The notes beneath the pieces are model-generated. The model made no database searches. It worked only from the letters and a program-made list of their open reading frames with translations, and was not told where the DNA came from. Shown one piece after another: positions 27,111-34,688 of a DNA stretch of 43,690 nt; the stretch's first letter is position 1; the number at the start of each line of letters is the position of its first letter. The translations under genes and the position numbers were made by a program. Source of the DNA: Bacillota bacterium (lineage in GTDB: Bacteria > Bacillota > Clostridia > Tissierellales > Peptoniphilaceae); contig JAUNLQ010000010.1 of assembly GCA_030532225.1 (NCBI GenBank), positions 1 through 43,690 on the forward strand. Direction: 5' to 3'.

Positions 27111-28304
27111 ATGGCTAAAGAAAAATTTGAGAGAACGAAACCACACGTAAATATTGGTACAATTGGTCACGTTGACCACGGTAAAACTACTTTAACTGCA
27201 GCTATCACATATGTACTACACCAAAGATATGGTACTGGTGAAAACATCGACTATGCAAACATCGACAAGGCTCCAGAAGAAAGAGAAAGAGGAATTACAA
27301 TTTCTACATCTCACGTAGAATATGAAACTCCAAACAGACACTACGCTCACGTAGACTGCCCAGGACACGCCGACTATGTTAAAAACATGATCACTGGTGC
27401 TGCACAAATGGACGGAGCTATCTTAGTAGTTTCAGCTGCTGACGGTCCAATGCCACAAACAAGAGAACACATCTTACTTTCAAGACAAGTTGGTGTTCCA
27501 ACTATCGTAGTATTCTTAAACAAAGAAGACCAAGTTGACGACCCAGAACTTATTGAATTAGTTGAAATGGAAGTTAGAGAACTTCTTTCTGAATATGACT
27601 TTGATGGAGACAACACTCCAATCGTAGTTGGATCAGCTCTAAAAGCTATTGAAGAACCAGACTCAGAATGGGGAGACAAAATCCTTAAATTAATGGAAGC
27701 TGTTGACGAATATATTCCAGAACCAACTAGAGACGTTGACAATCCATTCCTAATGCCAGTAGAAGACGTATTCTCTATTACTGGTAGAGGTACAGTAGCA
27801 ACTGGTAGAGTAGAATCTGGTGTTATCAAAGTTCAAGACGAAGTTGAAATCGTAGGACTTACTGATGAAGCTAGAAAAGTTGTTGTAACTGGTGTAGAAA
27901 TGTTCAGAAAACTTCTAGAACAAGCACAAGCTGGTGACAACGTAGGTCTACTTCTAAGAGGTGTTCAAAGAGACGAAATCCAAAGGGGACAAGTTCTTGC
28001 TAAACCAGGAACAATCAAACCTCACACAGAATTCGAAGCAGAAGTTTACGTTCTATCAAAAGAAGAAGGTGGAAGACACACTCCATTCTTCAACGGATAC
28101 AGACCACAATTCTACTTCAGAACAACTGACGTAACTGGTGATATCCAATTAGCTGACGGCGTAGAAATGGTAATGCCTGGCGACAACGCTACTTTCAAAG
28201 TAAAACTTATCACTCCAATCGCTATGGACGAAGGTGTAAGATTTGCTATTAGAGAAGGTGGAAGAACTGTAGCATCAGGTGTTGTAACTAAATTAGTTGG
28301 TTAA
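27111..28304 (+). CDS. tuf: Elongation factor Tu
   Basis: 397-aa GTPase that delivers aminoacyl-tRNA to the ribosome. G1 GHVDHGKTT (residues 19-27), effector region with RGITI, switch [14 protein letters not shown], and domains II/III complete ([32 protein letters not shown]). AGGAGG before the ATG. Where the usual guanine-specificity motif NKCD is expected the sequence reads NKED, a variant seen in some lineages. Last gene of the operon, ended by a clear terminator. Confidence 0.98.
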   Translation: MAKEKFERTKPHVNIGTIGHVDHGKTTLTAAITYVLHQRYGTGENIDYANIDKAPEERERGITISTSHVEYETPNRHYAHVDCPGHADYVKNMITGAAQMDGAILVVSAADGPMPQTREHILLSRQVGVPTIVVFLNKEDQVDDPELIELVEMEVRELLSEYDFDGDNTPIVVGSALKAIEEPDSEWGDKILKLMEAVDEYIPEPTRDVDNPFLMPVEDVFSITGRGTVATGRVESGVIKVQDEVEIVGLTDEARKVVVTGVEMFRKLLEQAQAGDNVGLLLRGVQRDEIQRGQVLAKPGTIKPHTEFEAEVYVLSKEEGGRHTPFFNGYRPQFYFRTTDVTGDIQLADGVEMVMPGDNATFKVKLITPIAMDEGVRFAIREGGRTVASGVVTKLVG

Positions 28305-28320
28305 TTAACATTTAAAATAT

Positions 28321-28352
28321 AGAGTAGGCTAGCAATAGTCTACTCTTTTTTT
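28321..28352 (+). terminator. Terminator of the str operon
   Basis: AGAGTAG (28321-28327) pairs with CTACTCT (28340-28346), extended by further weak pairs, then T7 to 28352. Confidence 0.85.
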
Positions 28353-28370
28353 ACATACAAAGGAGTAAAA

Positions 28371-29045
28371 ATGCCAAAAATAACAAACAAGTGGCTAGAC
28401 CATATAGGACCAGAATTTGAAAAAGACTATTACCAAAACTTGAGACAATTTCTAATAGAAGAATATAATAAGGGACTTATTTTCCCAAAGGCAGACGACA
28501 TATTCAACGCCTTTCACTACACAGACTACGACCAGGTCAAGGTAGTAATCCTAGGCCAAGACCCCTACCACAACTATAAGCAGGCCCATGGTCTGGCTTT
28601 TTCAGTTCAGCCAGGGACCAAAATTCCACCATCTTTGGAAAACATCTACAAAGAAATCCAGGAAGATTTAGGCCTGAAAATTCCCAACAATGGAAATCTA
28701 ACAAAATGGGCCAAAGAAGGAGTCCTCTTGCTGAATACAGTCTTAACAGTAAGGGCTCACCAAGCCAACTCCCACCGAGGACGAGGCTGGGAACAACTTA
28801 CAGACTCAGTAATATCCTCCCTTAATGACAAAGAAGATCCAGTAGTCTTCCTCTTGTGGGGACGACCTGCCCAAGAAAAAGCCAAGCTAATAAAAAATCC
28901 TAAGCACCTAATTCTAACAGCCCCTCATCCAAGTCCACTATCAGCCTATAGGGGATTTTTCGGCTGCAGGCATTTTTCCAAGGCCAATAAGTTTTTAGAA
29001 AAAAATAATTTAAAGCCAATAGATTGGCAAATAGAAGACCTATAA
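28371..29045 (+). CDS. ung: Uracil-DNA glycosylase
   Basis: 224-aa family 1 UDG that removes uracil from DNA to start base excision repair. Motif GQDPYHNY at residues 62-69 with the water-activating Asp64; LLLNTVLTVRAHQANSH; and the minor-groove/catalytic-His motif HPSPLSAYRGFFG with His186. Complete. It starts 19 bases after the tuf terminator with AAAGGAG upstream; no separate promoter is evident, so it may rely on read-through. It converges on DUF1294 with a three-base gap and no clear shared terminator. Confidence 0.96.
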   Translation: MPKITNKWLDHIGPEFEKDYYQNLRQFLIEEYNKGLIFPKADDIFNAFHYTDYDQVKVVILGQDPYHNYKQAHGLAFSVQPGTKIPPSLENIYKEIQEDLGLKIPNNGNLTKWAKEGVLLLNTVLTVRAHQANSHRGRGWEQLTDSVISSLNDKEDPVVFLLWGRPAQEKAKLIKNPKHLILTAPHPSPLSAYRGFFGCRHFSKANKFLEKNNLKPIDWQIEDL

Positions 29046-29048
29046 AGA

Positions 29049-29333
29049 TTAGCAATAAAAAAAGCCTTTACTAAAACTAATAAAGACTAAAAAAATAAAA
29101 AAGCAAAATTCCATGAACAAGTAAGGAGAAAAAGGTAACAAAAACAAAAACCTTTTTCTTTTTTTATGGTTGAATAAAACCATAGCCAAGAAAGCCCCTA
29201 AGGATCCGCCAGCCATGGTCAAAGTCAACAGACTAGCCTCCTTAATCCTCCAAGCATGGTACTTGGCCTTAAGTTTATCTAGACCATAAAGAAAAAAGGT
29301 CAAGAAGTTAATAAAAAGCAAAAACTTAATCAT
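29049..29333 (-). CDS. DUF1294 family small membrane protein
   Basis: 94-aa protein of unknown function with the DUF1294 layout: helix 1 (LLFINFLTFFLYGLDKLKA, containing the conserved YGxDK), a basic loop with RIKEASLL, helix 2 (LTMAGGSLGAFLAMVLF) followed by the conserved NHKKRKRFLF, and a final Phe-rich helix. The ATG at 29333 is preferred to an in-frame TTG at 29357 because it begins the conserved region and overlaps the usp stop by eight bases, with AAGGA just upstream. Translated from the same message as the usp gene. Family members in other bacteria are sometimes fused to a cold-shock domain; this one is not. Confidence 0.75.
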   Translation of the reverse strand: MIKFLLFINFLTFFLYGLDKLKAKYHAWRIKEASLLTLTMAGGSLGAFLAMVLFNHKKRKRFLFLLPFSPYLFMEFCFFIFLVFISFSKGFFYC

Positions 29334-29775
29334 TGTCCTTGTCTTTTTCCTTGGCAACTAAGACACAAACATTGGCAGTATCAATAACCTTTTTAGACAC
29401 AGAGCCTAAAATAGTCCTAGAAACAAAACCAAGGTCCCTGTTGCCAATAACAATTAAATCGGCTCCGATTTCATCAGCATAGGCCACAATTTCCCTGGCA
29501 GGATCCCCTGTCCTATACTGGCAAGTATAAGTATAAGGATAAGATTCTAAAATACTCCTTGCCCTTTCTAAAATTTTTTTGGTAATATTATAAACATCTT
29601 CATTAAGATCCTCATCTTCATCAGAAATATTAGTTGGAATACGAATAATAGCCTCAGGAGCCACAGACAAGACATTGATCTTTGCCTCAGTTAACTTGCC
29701 AAGACAAATAGCCCTGTCTAAGGCAACTAAAGAAGAATTAGAACCTCCAATGGCCACTAATAAATTTTTAAACAT
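29326..29775 (-). CDS. Universal stress protein (UspA family)
   Basis: 149-aa alpha/beta nucleotide-binding protein, cytoplasmic. It starts with the Usp beta-strand MFKNLLVAIGGSNSSLVALDRAI; the C-terminal half carries ADLIVIGNRDLGFVSRTILGSVSKKVI (in parts), corresponding to the ATP-binding G-2X-G-9X-G(S/T) motif but with Asp in place of the usual second Gly, so ATP binding is uncertain. The C-terminus is highly charged (KEKDKDND). AAGGAGGAAG lies before the ATG. Role in stress survival is inferred from the family only. It heads a two-gene minus-strand unit with DUF1294 and is divergent from the ECF sigma operon. Confidence 0.85.
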   Translation of the reverse strand: MFKNLLVAIGGSNSSLVALDRAICLGKLTEAKINVLSVAPEAIIRIPTNISDEDEDLNEDVYNITKKILERARSILESYPYTYTCQYRTGDPAREIVAYADEIGADLIVIGNRDLGFVSRTILGSVSKKVIDTANVCVLVAKEKDKDND

Positions 29776-29905
29776 AAGTACTTCCTCCTTCTTAGAATAA
29801 ATTTACCCTAAAAAGACCAAAAAACACAAAAGATTCTAAGAGAAAAAACATATTAAGCTAGAAGAAAATAAGCTACAATAAAAATAGAAAAAAATAAAAA
29901 AACTT

Positions 29906-29932
29906 TGTAGGGATTTGCCAGCTTCATCCGAT
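29906..29932 (+). promoter_or_regulatory. ECF-type promoter of sigma factor gene
   Basis: TGTAGG at 29906-29911, 17-base spacer, CGAT at 29929-29932, then TATATATGAAGG. The same arrangement with the same spacing occurs at 31214-31240. The pattern follows the layout of Bacillus ECF promoters (for example TGTAAC-N17-CGAC for SigX), so the sigma factor probably drives its own operon. A nested inverted repeat (29910-29917/29948-29955 and 29922-29927/29939-29944) overlaps it. Confidence 0.65.
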
Positions 29933-29966
29933 ATATATATGAAGGGACAAATCCCAAGGAGATAAT

Positions 29967-30521
29967 ATGTTATTCCTATACCTAGCAAGTCTTGAACCAG
30001 TAGAAGAAAAAACTATATTAGAAGAAATTTATAAAGAAAACATAGACTACTTTATAAGTTATGCCATGACATTTTTAAAAGATTTATCCAAAGCCCAAGA
30101 AGCAGTCCATGAGGCTTTCCTTTATGTCCTTGAAAAAAGGCCAGACTACTTAAAACTAGAAAAGGAAGACCTAAAAAGACTGATGCTTAGCATAATTAGG
30201 GGCAAGTCTATAGACCAAATAAGAAAAGAGAAAAAATATATGAACAAGAGCCTAGAAGATTTAGAAATATACCTAGAGCCAAAAAATTCTATAGACGAAA
30301 AAATTGAAAAAGAAGAAGAAGTCCAAGGCCTAAAAAGACAACTAGAAAAGCTGGACCAAATATCCTATCAGATCTTATTATTTAGATACAGGGACAAAAT
30401 GTCCTACAAGGAAATTGGACAAATCTTAAACATGGAAATAAAGACAGTGGAAGTTAGGCTCTATAGGGCCAAGGAAAAAATCAGAGCAAATATGAAAAAA
30501 GAAGGATTATTAGATGGATAA
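29967..30521 (+). CDS. ECF-type RNA polymerase sigma factor
   Basis: 184-aa sigma-70 family protein with only regions 2 and 4. Region 2, about residues 20-95: YFISYAMTFLKDLSKAQEAVHEAFLYVLEK and SIIRGKSIDQIRKEKK in pieces, the -10-binding and core-binding part. An acidic linker follows. Region 4, about residues 125-178, has the helix-turn-helix MSYKEIGQILNMEIKTVEVRLYRAKEKI that reads the -35. AAGGAGAT precedes the ATG. The downstream gene overlaps by eight bases and encodes a single-pass membrane protein, the usual anti-sigma arrangement. Two matching ECF-like promoters in the locus suggest autoregulation. The signal is unknown; cell-envelope stress is a guess from family habits. Confidence 0.88.
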   Translation: MLFLYLASLEPVEEKTILEEIYKENIDYFISYAMTFLKDLSKAQEAVHEAFLYVLEKRPDYLKLEKEDLKRLMLSIIRGKSIDQIRKEKKYMNKSLEDLEIYLEPKNSIDEKIEKEEEVQGLKRQLEKLDQISYQILLFRYRDKMSYKEIGQILNMEIKTVEVRLYRAKEKIRANMKKEGLLDG

Positions 30522-31218
30522 AAAAATTGACCAAAAATTTGAAAGGCTTTTAGAAGAGGCTATAATAGAAAGTTTCGAAGAAGAAATTAGCCAGCTACAA
30601 ATAAAAAAATACCCCCTAACAAAAACCTTTAAAAAACAAATGAAAAACCTATTTAGACCTAAGAACTGGCAAAGTATCTTGAAAAAAGTAGCCATCTTTC
30701 TTTTAATATTTACAGGAGGATTTAGCCTACTAATAGCCAATAACCAAACAGCACAAGCTGCCTTCCAAAACTTTCTAGCCTGGGCTACTGAATATAGGGA
30801 CCTGGTCTGGTATTCAGACCATCTGTCTATAGAAATAAGTCCTAAAGAAGAAGACCATATTAGAGTGGACTTTAAAGAAGCATATATACCAGAAGAATAT
30901 AGGGTAGTTGAATTTAATGATTACAAGGTACTTAAAGATGCAGTTTTATTAGATAGCCATGATAATAGAATAACTATGACAGTTGTGTCCACCGATGCTG
31001 CCAGTAGCATTGGCGTAGATAATGAGCATACAATATACCGAGTTGAAGAATTAAACAATAGAACCTATTTAATAGGGGAAGGAATAGATGATTTTGGCAA
31101 TAATATCTTTATTGAATATAAAGGCTTTAATTATCATATAAAAAGCCTGGATATTACAACAGAAGAAATGTTAGAAATAATGGAAAAAATATTTGAAAAC
31201 ATGGAAAATTCCCTGTAG
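30514..31218 (+). CDS. Membrane-bound anti-sigma-like protein with DUF4367-type domain
   Basis: 234-aa single-pass protein. Cytoplasmic residues 1-55 are charged (MDKKIDQKFERLLEEAIIES) and would bind the sigma factor; a transmembrane helix lies at about residues 58-76 (VAIFLLIFTGGFSLLIAN). The outside part (YIPEEYRVVEF, ITMTVVSTDAASS, FIEYKGFNYHIKSLDITTEEMLEIMEKIF) resembles the DUF4367 domain found in Firmicute proteins partnered with ECF sigma factors. No zinc-binding ZAS motif is visible. The start overlaps the sigma gene by eight bases. The 3' end overlaps the second ECF-like promoter, whose TGTAGT includes the stop codon. Anti-sigma function is inferred from position and topology. Confidence 0.75.
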   Translation: MDKKIDQKFERLLEEAIIESFEEEISQLQIKKYPLTKTFKKQMKNLFRPKNWQSILKKVAIFLLIFTGGFSLLIANNQTAQAAFQNFLAWATEYRDLVWYSDHLSIEISPKEEDHIRVDFKEAYIPEEYRVVEFNDYKVLKDAVLLDSHDNRITMTVVSTDAASSIGVDNEHTIYRVEELNNRTYLIGEGIDDFGNNIFIEYKGFNYHIKSLDITTEEMLEIMEKIFENMENSL

Positions 31219-31240
31219 TAATCTTGTCTTCACAAACGAT
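31214..31240 (+). promoter_or_regulatory. ECF-type promoter of small lipoprotein gene
   Basis: TGTAGT at 31214-31219, 17-base spacer, CGAT at 31237-31240, followed by GTATATATGAAGG. Aligned without gaps to the site at 29906-29932, the -35-like word, the CGAT and the 12 bases TATATATGAAGG agree, while the spacers differ. Confidence 0.62.
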
Positions 31241-31281
31241 GTATATATGAAGGAAGAAAAATCTACTAGGAGTTGAATAAG

Positions 31282-31455
31282 ATGAAAGGCTATATCAAGA
31301 TTTTTGCTATAATTTTTCTTTTCCTTATGCTAGTGGCCTGTGGTCCCAAGGAAGAGGAAAAATTTACCCAATCAGAAAATTATAAAAGCCAAAGTCTATA
31401 TCTTGAATCCCTTGAAAGTGAAAGCTTAGAAGAAGATAAGCCTAGTTGGAATTAA
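31282..31455 (+). CDS. Small predicted lipoprotein
   Basis: 57-aa exported lipoprotein of unknown function. MKGYIKIFAIIFLFLMLVAC is a type II signal peptide with lipobox LVAC and lipidated Cys20; the mature part is only 38 residues, very acidic and Ser/Glu-rich (LESLESESLEEDKPSWN). The ATG at 31282 is used because AGGAG at 31268-31272 is correctly spaced to it; the in-frame TTG at 31273 would abut the Shine-Dalgarno. It lies behind its own ECF-like promoter and is probably part of the sigma regulon. It could be a decoy, sensor ligand or transporter accessory; nothing in the sequence decides. It has no recognised homologue known to me. Confidence 0.7.
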   Translation: MKGYIKIFAIIFLFLMLVACGPKEEEKFTQSENYKSQSLYLESLESESLEEDKPSWN

Positions 31456-31651
31456 TTTTAAAGGTCTAAAAAATAATAATTTAGCTCAATTGTTGTCTTT
31501 TACTTTTTTGAAATAAATTTAAGGGTAGATAATAAATAGACATAGTAAGTATGGCTTTTAAATCTGCCTTAACTGGCTTATACTTAATAAGGGACCAGGG
31601 TTAAATGTTTATTATGACAGGCTATTTTTCCCTAATTTTAAAGGAGTTTTT

Positions 31652-33226
31652 ATGCTAGAAAAAATTAAAATAGATTTTTTATCATTATACAGGAGCAAGT
31701 GGAAATATATTTTCTTTATTCCCATAGCCTTATTTTTTGCTTTTTTATTTTATAAGCTGGGATTTTTTGCTAGGACCAAATTTGGTGATTGGACTAGGAT
31801 CTTTCACTATGTAGATCTGTTGACTATGGGCCTTAGTTTTATCCTAGGAGTTAGGGCAGTTCAAGGTCTGGAAGATTTTGATTTAAGTCTGCCACTTTCT
31901 AGGGAAAAGACTGTTCTAGCTTTATACATGGCTAACTTTTCCTTTATTGCCTTTATTTTAGCCTTTATACTTATATTTTTCCTGGCAGCTGGCCTAGCCT
32001 TAGGCTACAGTTTTGCCTATATTTTTAATGTACTTATAAATGTTGTTCTTACCAATATACTGGCCTACAATTTTTCTCTTATTCTAGGCATGGTCTTGGC
32101 TAGGCTAATAAAATCCAAGCTGGCCTATGTTTTTGCCTTGTTGCCAATTTTATTTTTTACGCCAATTTTTTTAGAGACTATTTTATTTTATTCAGGATCC
32201 TATGACCCTAGTCTGTGGTCAAGCCTAAGTTTCTTAGATGACAATATTTTTTATACTTTCTTAACTGCCACAGGCAATGTTTATGATAAGATTTATTTTC
32301 TAGACAGGGTAGTTCCCTTGGTATTTTCCATATTTCTCTTAAGTGTCTTGTTGCTGTCCTTTAGTCCTAAGAAAATAGTCTACCTGGCCCTTGCAGTGGC
32401 CCTGAGCTTCCTTTCTGCTTTTACTTTAAAGGGAGCAAAAAATAATTCCTATAATATGGACATGGCCTTATTTGATTTGACTAGTTTAGAAGCCAGGGAA
32501 AAATTTTTGGACAACTTTGGATCTGACATAGAAATTACAAGTTATAAAATGGACCTAAAGCTAGGTGAAAAGCTTTCTAACAGCTGCCAAATTGAAATTT
32601 TAAACAAGTCTGAGAAGTCCTTGACAGAACTTACAATGGCTTTAAATGCCAATCTTTCTATAAGTGAAGCTAGCCTTGATGAAAATAATATAGCCTATAA
32701 TAGACAGGGTCAAGCTATTATCCTATCTGACTTTAACCTTCAACCTGGCCAAAGGGGGACTTTGCTTTTAGACTACCAGGGGACCATTAAAGATATAATG
32801 AACCCAGGCATCCTTTTAAATTATTCTTCCAATACTTCCTCAAACCTACTGCCAGCAATGAATTGGTATCCACTAATAAAAACCGAGCAAGAGCTTCCCT
32901 ATGAACTACAAGTTTCCTACAAGAAAAGGCTTATTAGCAACCTAAATGATTTTGAAGTTTTAGATGAGGGCCAAAGTTTTCTTAAGGGCCAGACCAAATA
33001 CCTATATATTTCTGATGGCTTTTATAGGGCCAAAGAAATTGGGGGCCTTGAATATGTAGGTTCAGAAGAAGTAATTGGCCATTATCTAGAAGACTATGAC
33101 TGGACAATAAATTCTTATCTTGAAAATTATGCAACCAATAAAAATCCTAAAAAAATCATTATTTATCCTGGTGCTTATAGCCAGGCCTTAGAAATAGACG
33201 AAAATTTAATGGTAAGTGAGTTTTAA
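31652..33226 (+). CDS. ABC-2 type permease with M1-peptidase-like extracellular region
   Basis: 524-aa membrane protein. Residues 1-260 contain about seven hydrophobic helices (first at 17-35, a cluster at 95-175, last two at about 215-260). Residues 270-524 are hydrophilic and read like the N-terminal beta-sandwich of M1 aminopeptidases (YKMDLKLGEKLSNSCQIEIL, LLDYQGTIKD, MNWYPLIKTEQELPY, YLYISDGFYRA), as in the Firmicute proteins annotated as ABC permease/M1 aminopeptidase. The chain stops (NLMVSEF) about where the catalytic HExxH region would begin, and the ATPase gene starts 17 bases later, so no peptidase site is encoded. Either a natural short form or a deletion product. AAAGGAG precedes the ATG. 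The ABC role is supported by the next two genes. Confidence 0.7.
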   Translation: MLEKIKIDFLSLYRSKWKYIFFIPIALFFAFLFYKLGFFARTKFGDWTRIFHYVDLLTMGLSFILGVRAVQGLEDFDLSLPLSREKTVLALYMANFSFIAFILAFILIFFLAAGLALGYSFAYIFNVLINVVLTNILAYNFSLILGMVLARLIKSKLAYVFALLPILFFTPIFLETILFYSGSYDPSLWSSLSFLDDNIFYTFLTATGNVYDKIYFLDRVVPLVFSIFLLSVLLLSFSPKKIVYLALAVALSFLSAFTLKGAKNNSYNMDMALFDLTSLEAREKFLDNFGSDIEITSYKMDLKLGEKLSNSCQIEILNKSEKSLTELTMALNANLSISEASLDENNIAYNRQGQAIILSDFNLQPGQRGTLLLDYQGTIKDIMNPGILLNYSSNTSSNLLPAMNWYPLIKTEQELPYELQVSYKKRLISNLNDFEVLDEGQSFLKGQTKYLYISDGFYRAKEIGGLEYVGSEEVIGHYLEDYDWTINSYLENYATNKNPKKIIIYPGAYSQALEIDENLMVSEF

Positions 33227-33242
33227 AAATAGTAGGTGTAAA

Positions 33243-33908
33243 ATGACTACAAGTAAATTATCAATAAAAAACTTAAATTTTTCCTATAAGGGAAAGGCCT
33301 TTATAGAAAACTTGACCTTAGACTTAGACCCTGGAATCAACGTTTTCCTAGGGCCTAATGGATCAGGCAAGACCACTTTAATAAAAATTTTGGCCACTAT
33401 ATATAAGGCTAAAAGTGGGGCGATTTTCCTAAACAACATAGACTACAAGGATGTAAATAAAATAAAAAATCAAATAGCCTATGTCCCACAAAAATTTTCC
33501 TCCTATGATGATATAAAAGTAGAGGAATATATAGACTTTATAAGCTTTTTTAAGGACTCTAAAAAGGAAGACTATCTAAATATTTTTGGCATCAGGGAGT
33601 ACAAGGACAAGAAAATCAAGACCCTTTCAGAAGGTATGAAGAAAAAGCTAGTAATTGCTGGAGCCTTAGCCCTTAAACCTCAACTAATACTCTTAGACGA
33701 ACCTTCTTCAGGTTTGGACAGGGAAAGTAGGGCAGAGTTAAGGGAGATTTATAAGTATATAAAGGCCACTTATCCTCAGACCATAATCCTTTATTCAAGT
33801 CATCTTGAAGAAGATATTTTCCAAGAAGTAGACCAGCTTGTTGAAATAGAAAATGGGAAAATTGTTTTTTCAGGAGACTTGGCGACCTATAAGGAAAGTA
33901 GCCAATGA
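33243..33908 (+). CDS. ABC transporter ATP-binding protein
   Basis: 221-aa ATPase. Walker A GPNGSGKTT at about residues 38-46, Q-loop VPQKFSSYDDI, signature-region LSEGMKKKL (Glu in place of the first Gly of LSGG, common in this subfamily), Walker B LILLDEPSSGLD and H-loop SSH are present, so it should be active. The ATG at 33243 is preferred over an in-frame GTG at 33216 that lies within the upstream gene; TAGGTG is just before it. It overlaps the following permease gene by four bases (ATGA). Substrate unknown; context links it to the ECF sigma locus. Confidence 0.88.
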   Translation: MTTSKLSIKNLNFSYKGKAFIENLTLDLDPGINVFLGPNGSGKTTLIKILATIYKAKSGAIFLNNIDYKDVNKIKNQIAYVPQKFSSYDDIKVEEYIDFISFFKDSKKEDYLNIFGIREYKDKKIKTLSEGMKKKLVIAGALALKPQLILLDEPSSGLDRESRAELREIYKYIKATYPQTIILYSSHLEEDIFQEVDQLVEIENGKIVFSGDLATYKESSQ

Positions 33909-34615
33909 TAAAGCTAATAGAAGTAGATATTAAGAATAACAAGAAAATATTTTTTGGACTTTTAGCCTTTATAGGCTTATTTACCCTGGCCCTATATTTA
34001 GGCTTCTATAAGATTAGGTTTTTCAACCTGAATGAGAATATTATCAGCCTAGACAGCCAAAGGACTAATTTTTTAAAATGGATAGAAATAATCTTTCCTG
34101 GAATTTTTTCTATTTTTATGATAAAAATTTTTTCTGACAGCCATGGCAAGGACAGCTTGGCCTTTAGCTTAAGTCTTCCTATATCTAATTTTAAATTTTT
34201 TATTGGAAGGTTTTGTCTTTGGACCCTAATATTTTTTATTTTTTACTATCCAGCTCTTAGGTTTTTTCAGGCAGCTGTTATTAAAGACCTGGGACCAGAG
34301 TTTTTGCCTGTAATAAGTTTGCCCTTATATGCCTTAATAAATATGTTTGTCTTAGGGGCTTATGGCTTATTTATCTTAATTTTATTTGGCCAATATTATT
34401 ATAGCCTAGGATTTTTATTTGCCTATGTTTTGTTTGACTACTTTGGCCAGGGCAGATTCTTAAAGGGCCTTAGTCTTCATCCCTTGGCCTTTAAAAACTA
34501 CACTAGGCTAGAATTTTTGCAGAATAGACTTATTGTTCTAGGCCTTGCCTTAGCTTTATTGGCTATGGTTTATATTATCTTAGAAAAAAGTTCTAAATTT
34601 AGAAAACAACTTTAG
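33905..34615 (+). CDS. ABC transporter permease, small
   Basis: 236-aa integral membrane protein with about six helices: residues 16-35, 60-77 (IIFPGIFSIFMIKIF), 98-115, 130-155, 160-180 and 210-226. It carries a short loop (SDSHGKDSLAFSLSLPISNFKFF) resembling the cytoplasmic segment of ABC-2 permeases, and a parallel phrase (DFDLSLPLSREKTVLALY) occurs in the first permease of this operon, so the two are probably distant partners in one complex. It starts inside the ATPase gene stop. Last gene of the unit; a strong bidirectional terminator follows 12 bases later. Confidence 0.75.
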   Translation: MIKLIEVDIKNNKKIFFGLLAFIGLFTLALYLGFYKIRFFNLNENIISLDSQRTNFLKWIEIIFPGIFSIFMIKIFSDSHGKDSLAFSLSLPISNFKFFIGRFCLWTLIFFIFYYPALRFFQAAVIKDLGPEFLPVISLPLYALINMFVLGAYGLFILILFGQYYYSLGFLFAYVLFDYFGQGRFLKGLSLHPLAFKNYTRLEFLQNRLIVLGLALALLAMVYIILEKSSKFRKQL

Positions 34616-34627
34616 TAAAAATATTAA

Positions 34628-34663
34628 AAAGACTAGGTTTTTACGCCTAGTCTTTGCTTTTTT
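34628..34663. terminator. Bidirectional terminator (ABC operon / tmRNA)
   Basis: AAAGACTAGG (34628-34637) pairs with CCTAGTCTTT (34646-34655). On the plus side a T-rich tail runs to 34663; on the minus side the complement also gives T runs. It ends the ABC genes and, in the other direction, the tmRNA transcript. Confidence 0.85.
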
Positions 34664-34688
34664 AAGTTTTCTTACTTATTCAACAATA

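Noticed and set aside
27374..27829. 151-codon minus-strand frame opposite tuf
   Set aside because: Antisense shadow caused by the strong codon bias of tuf.
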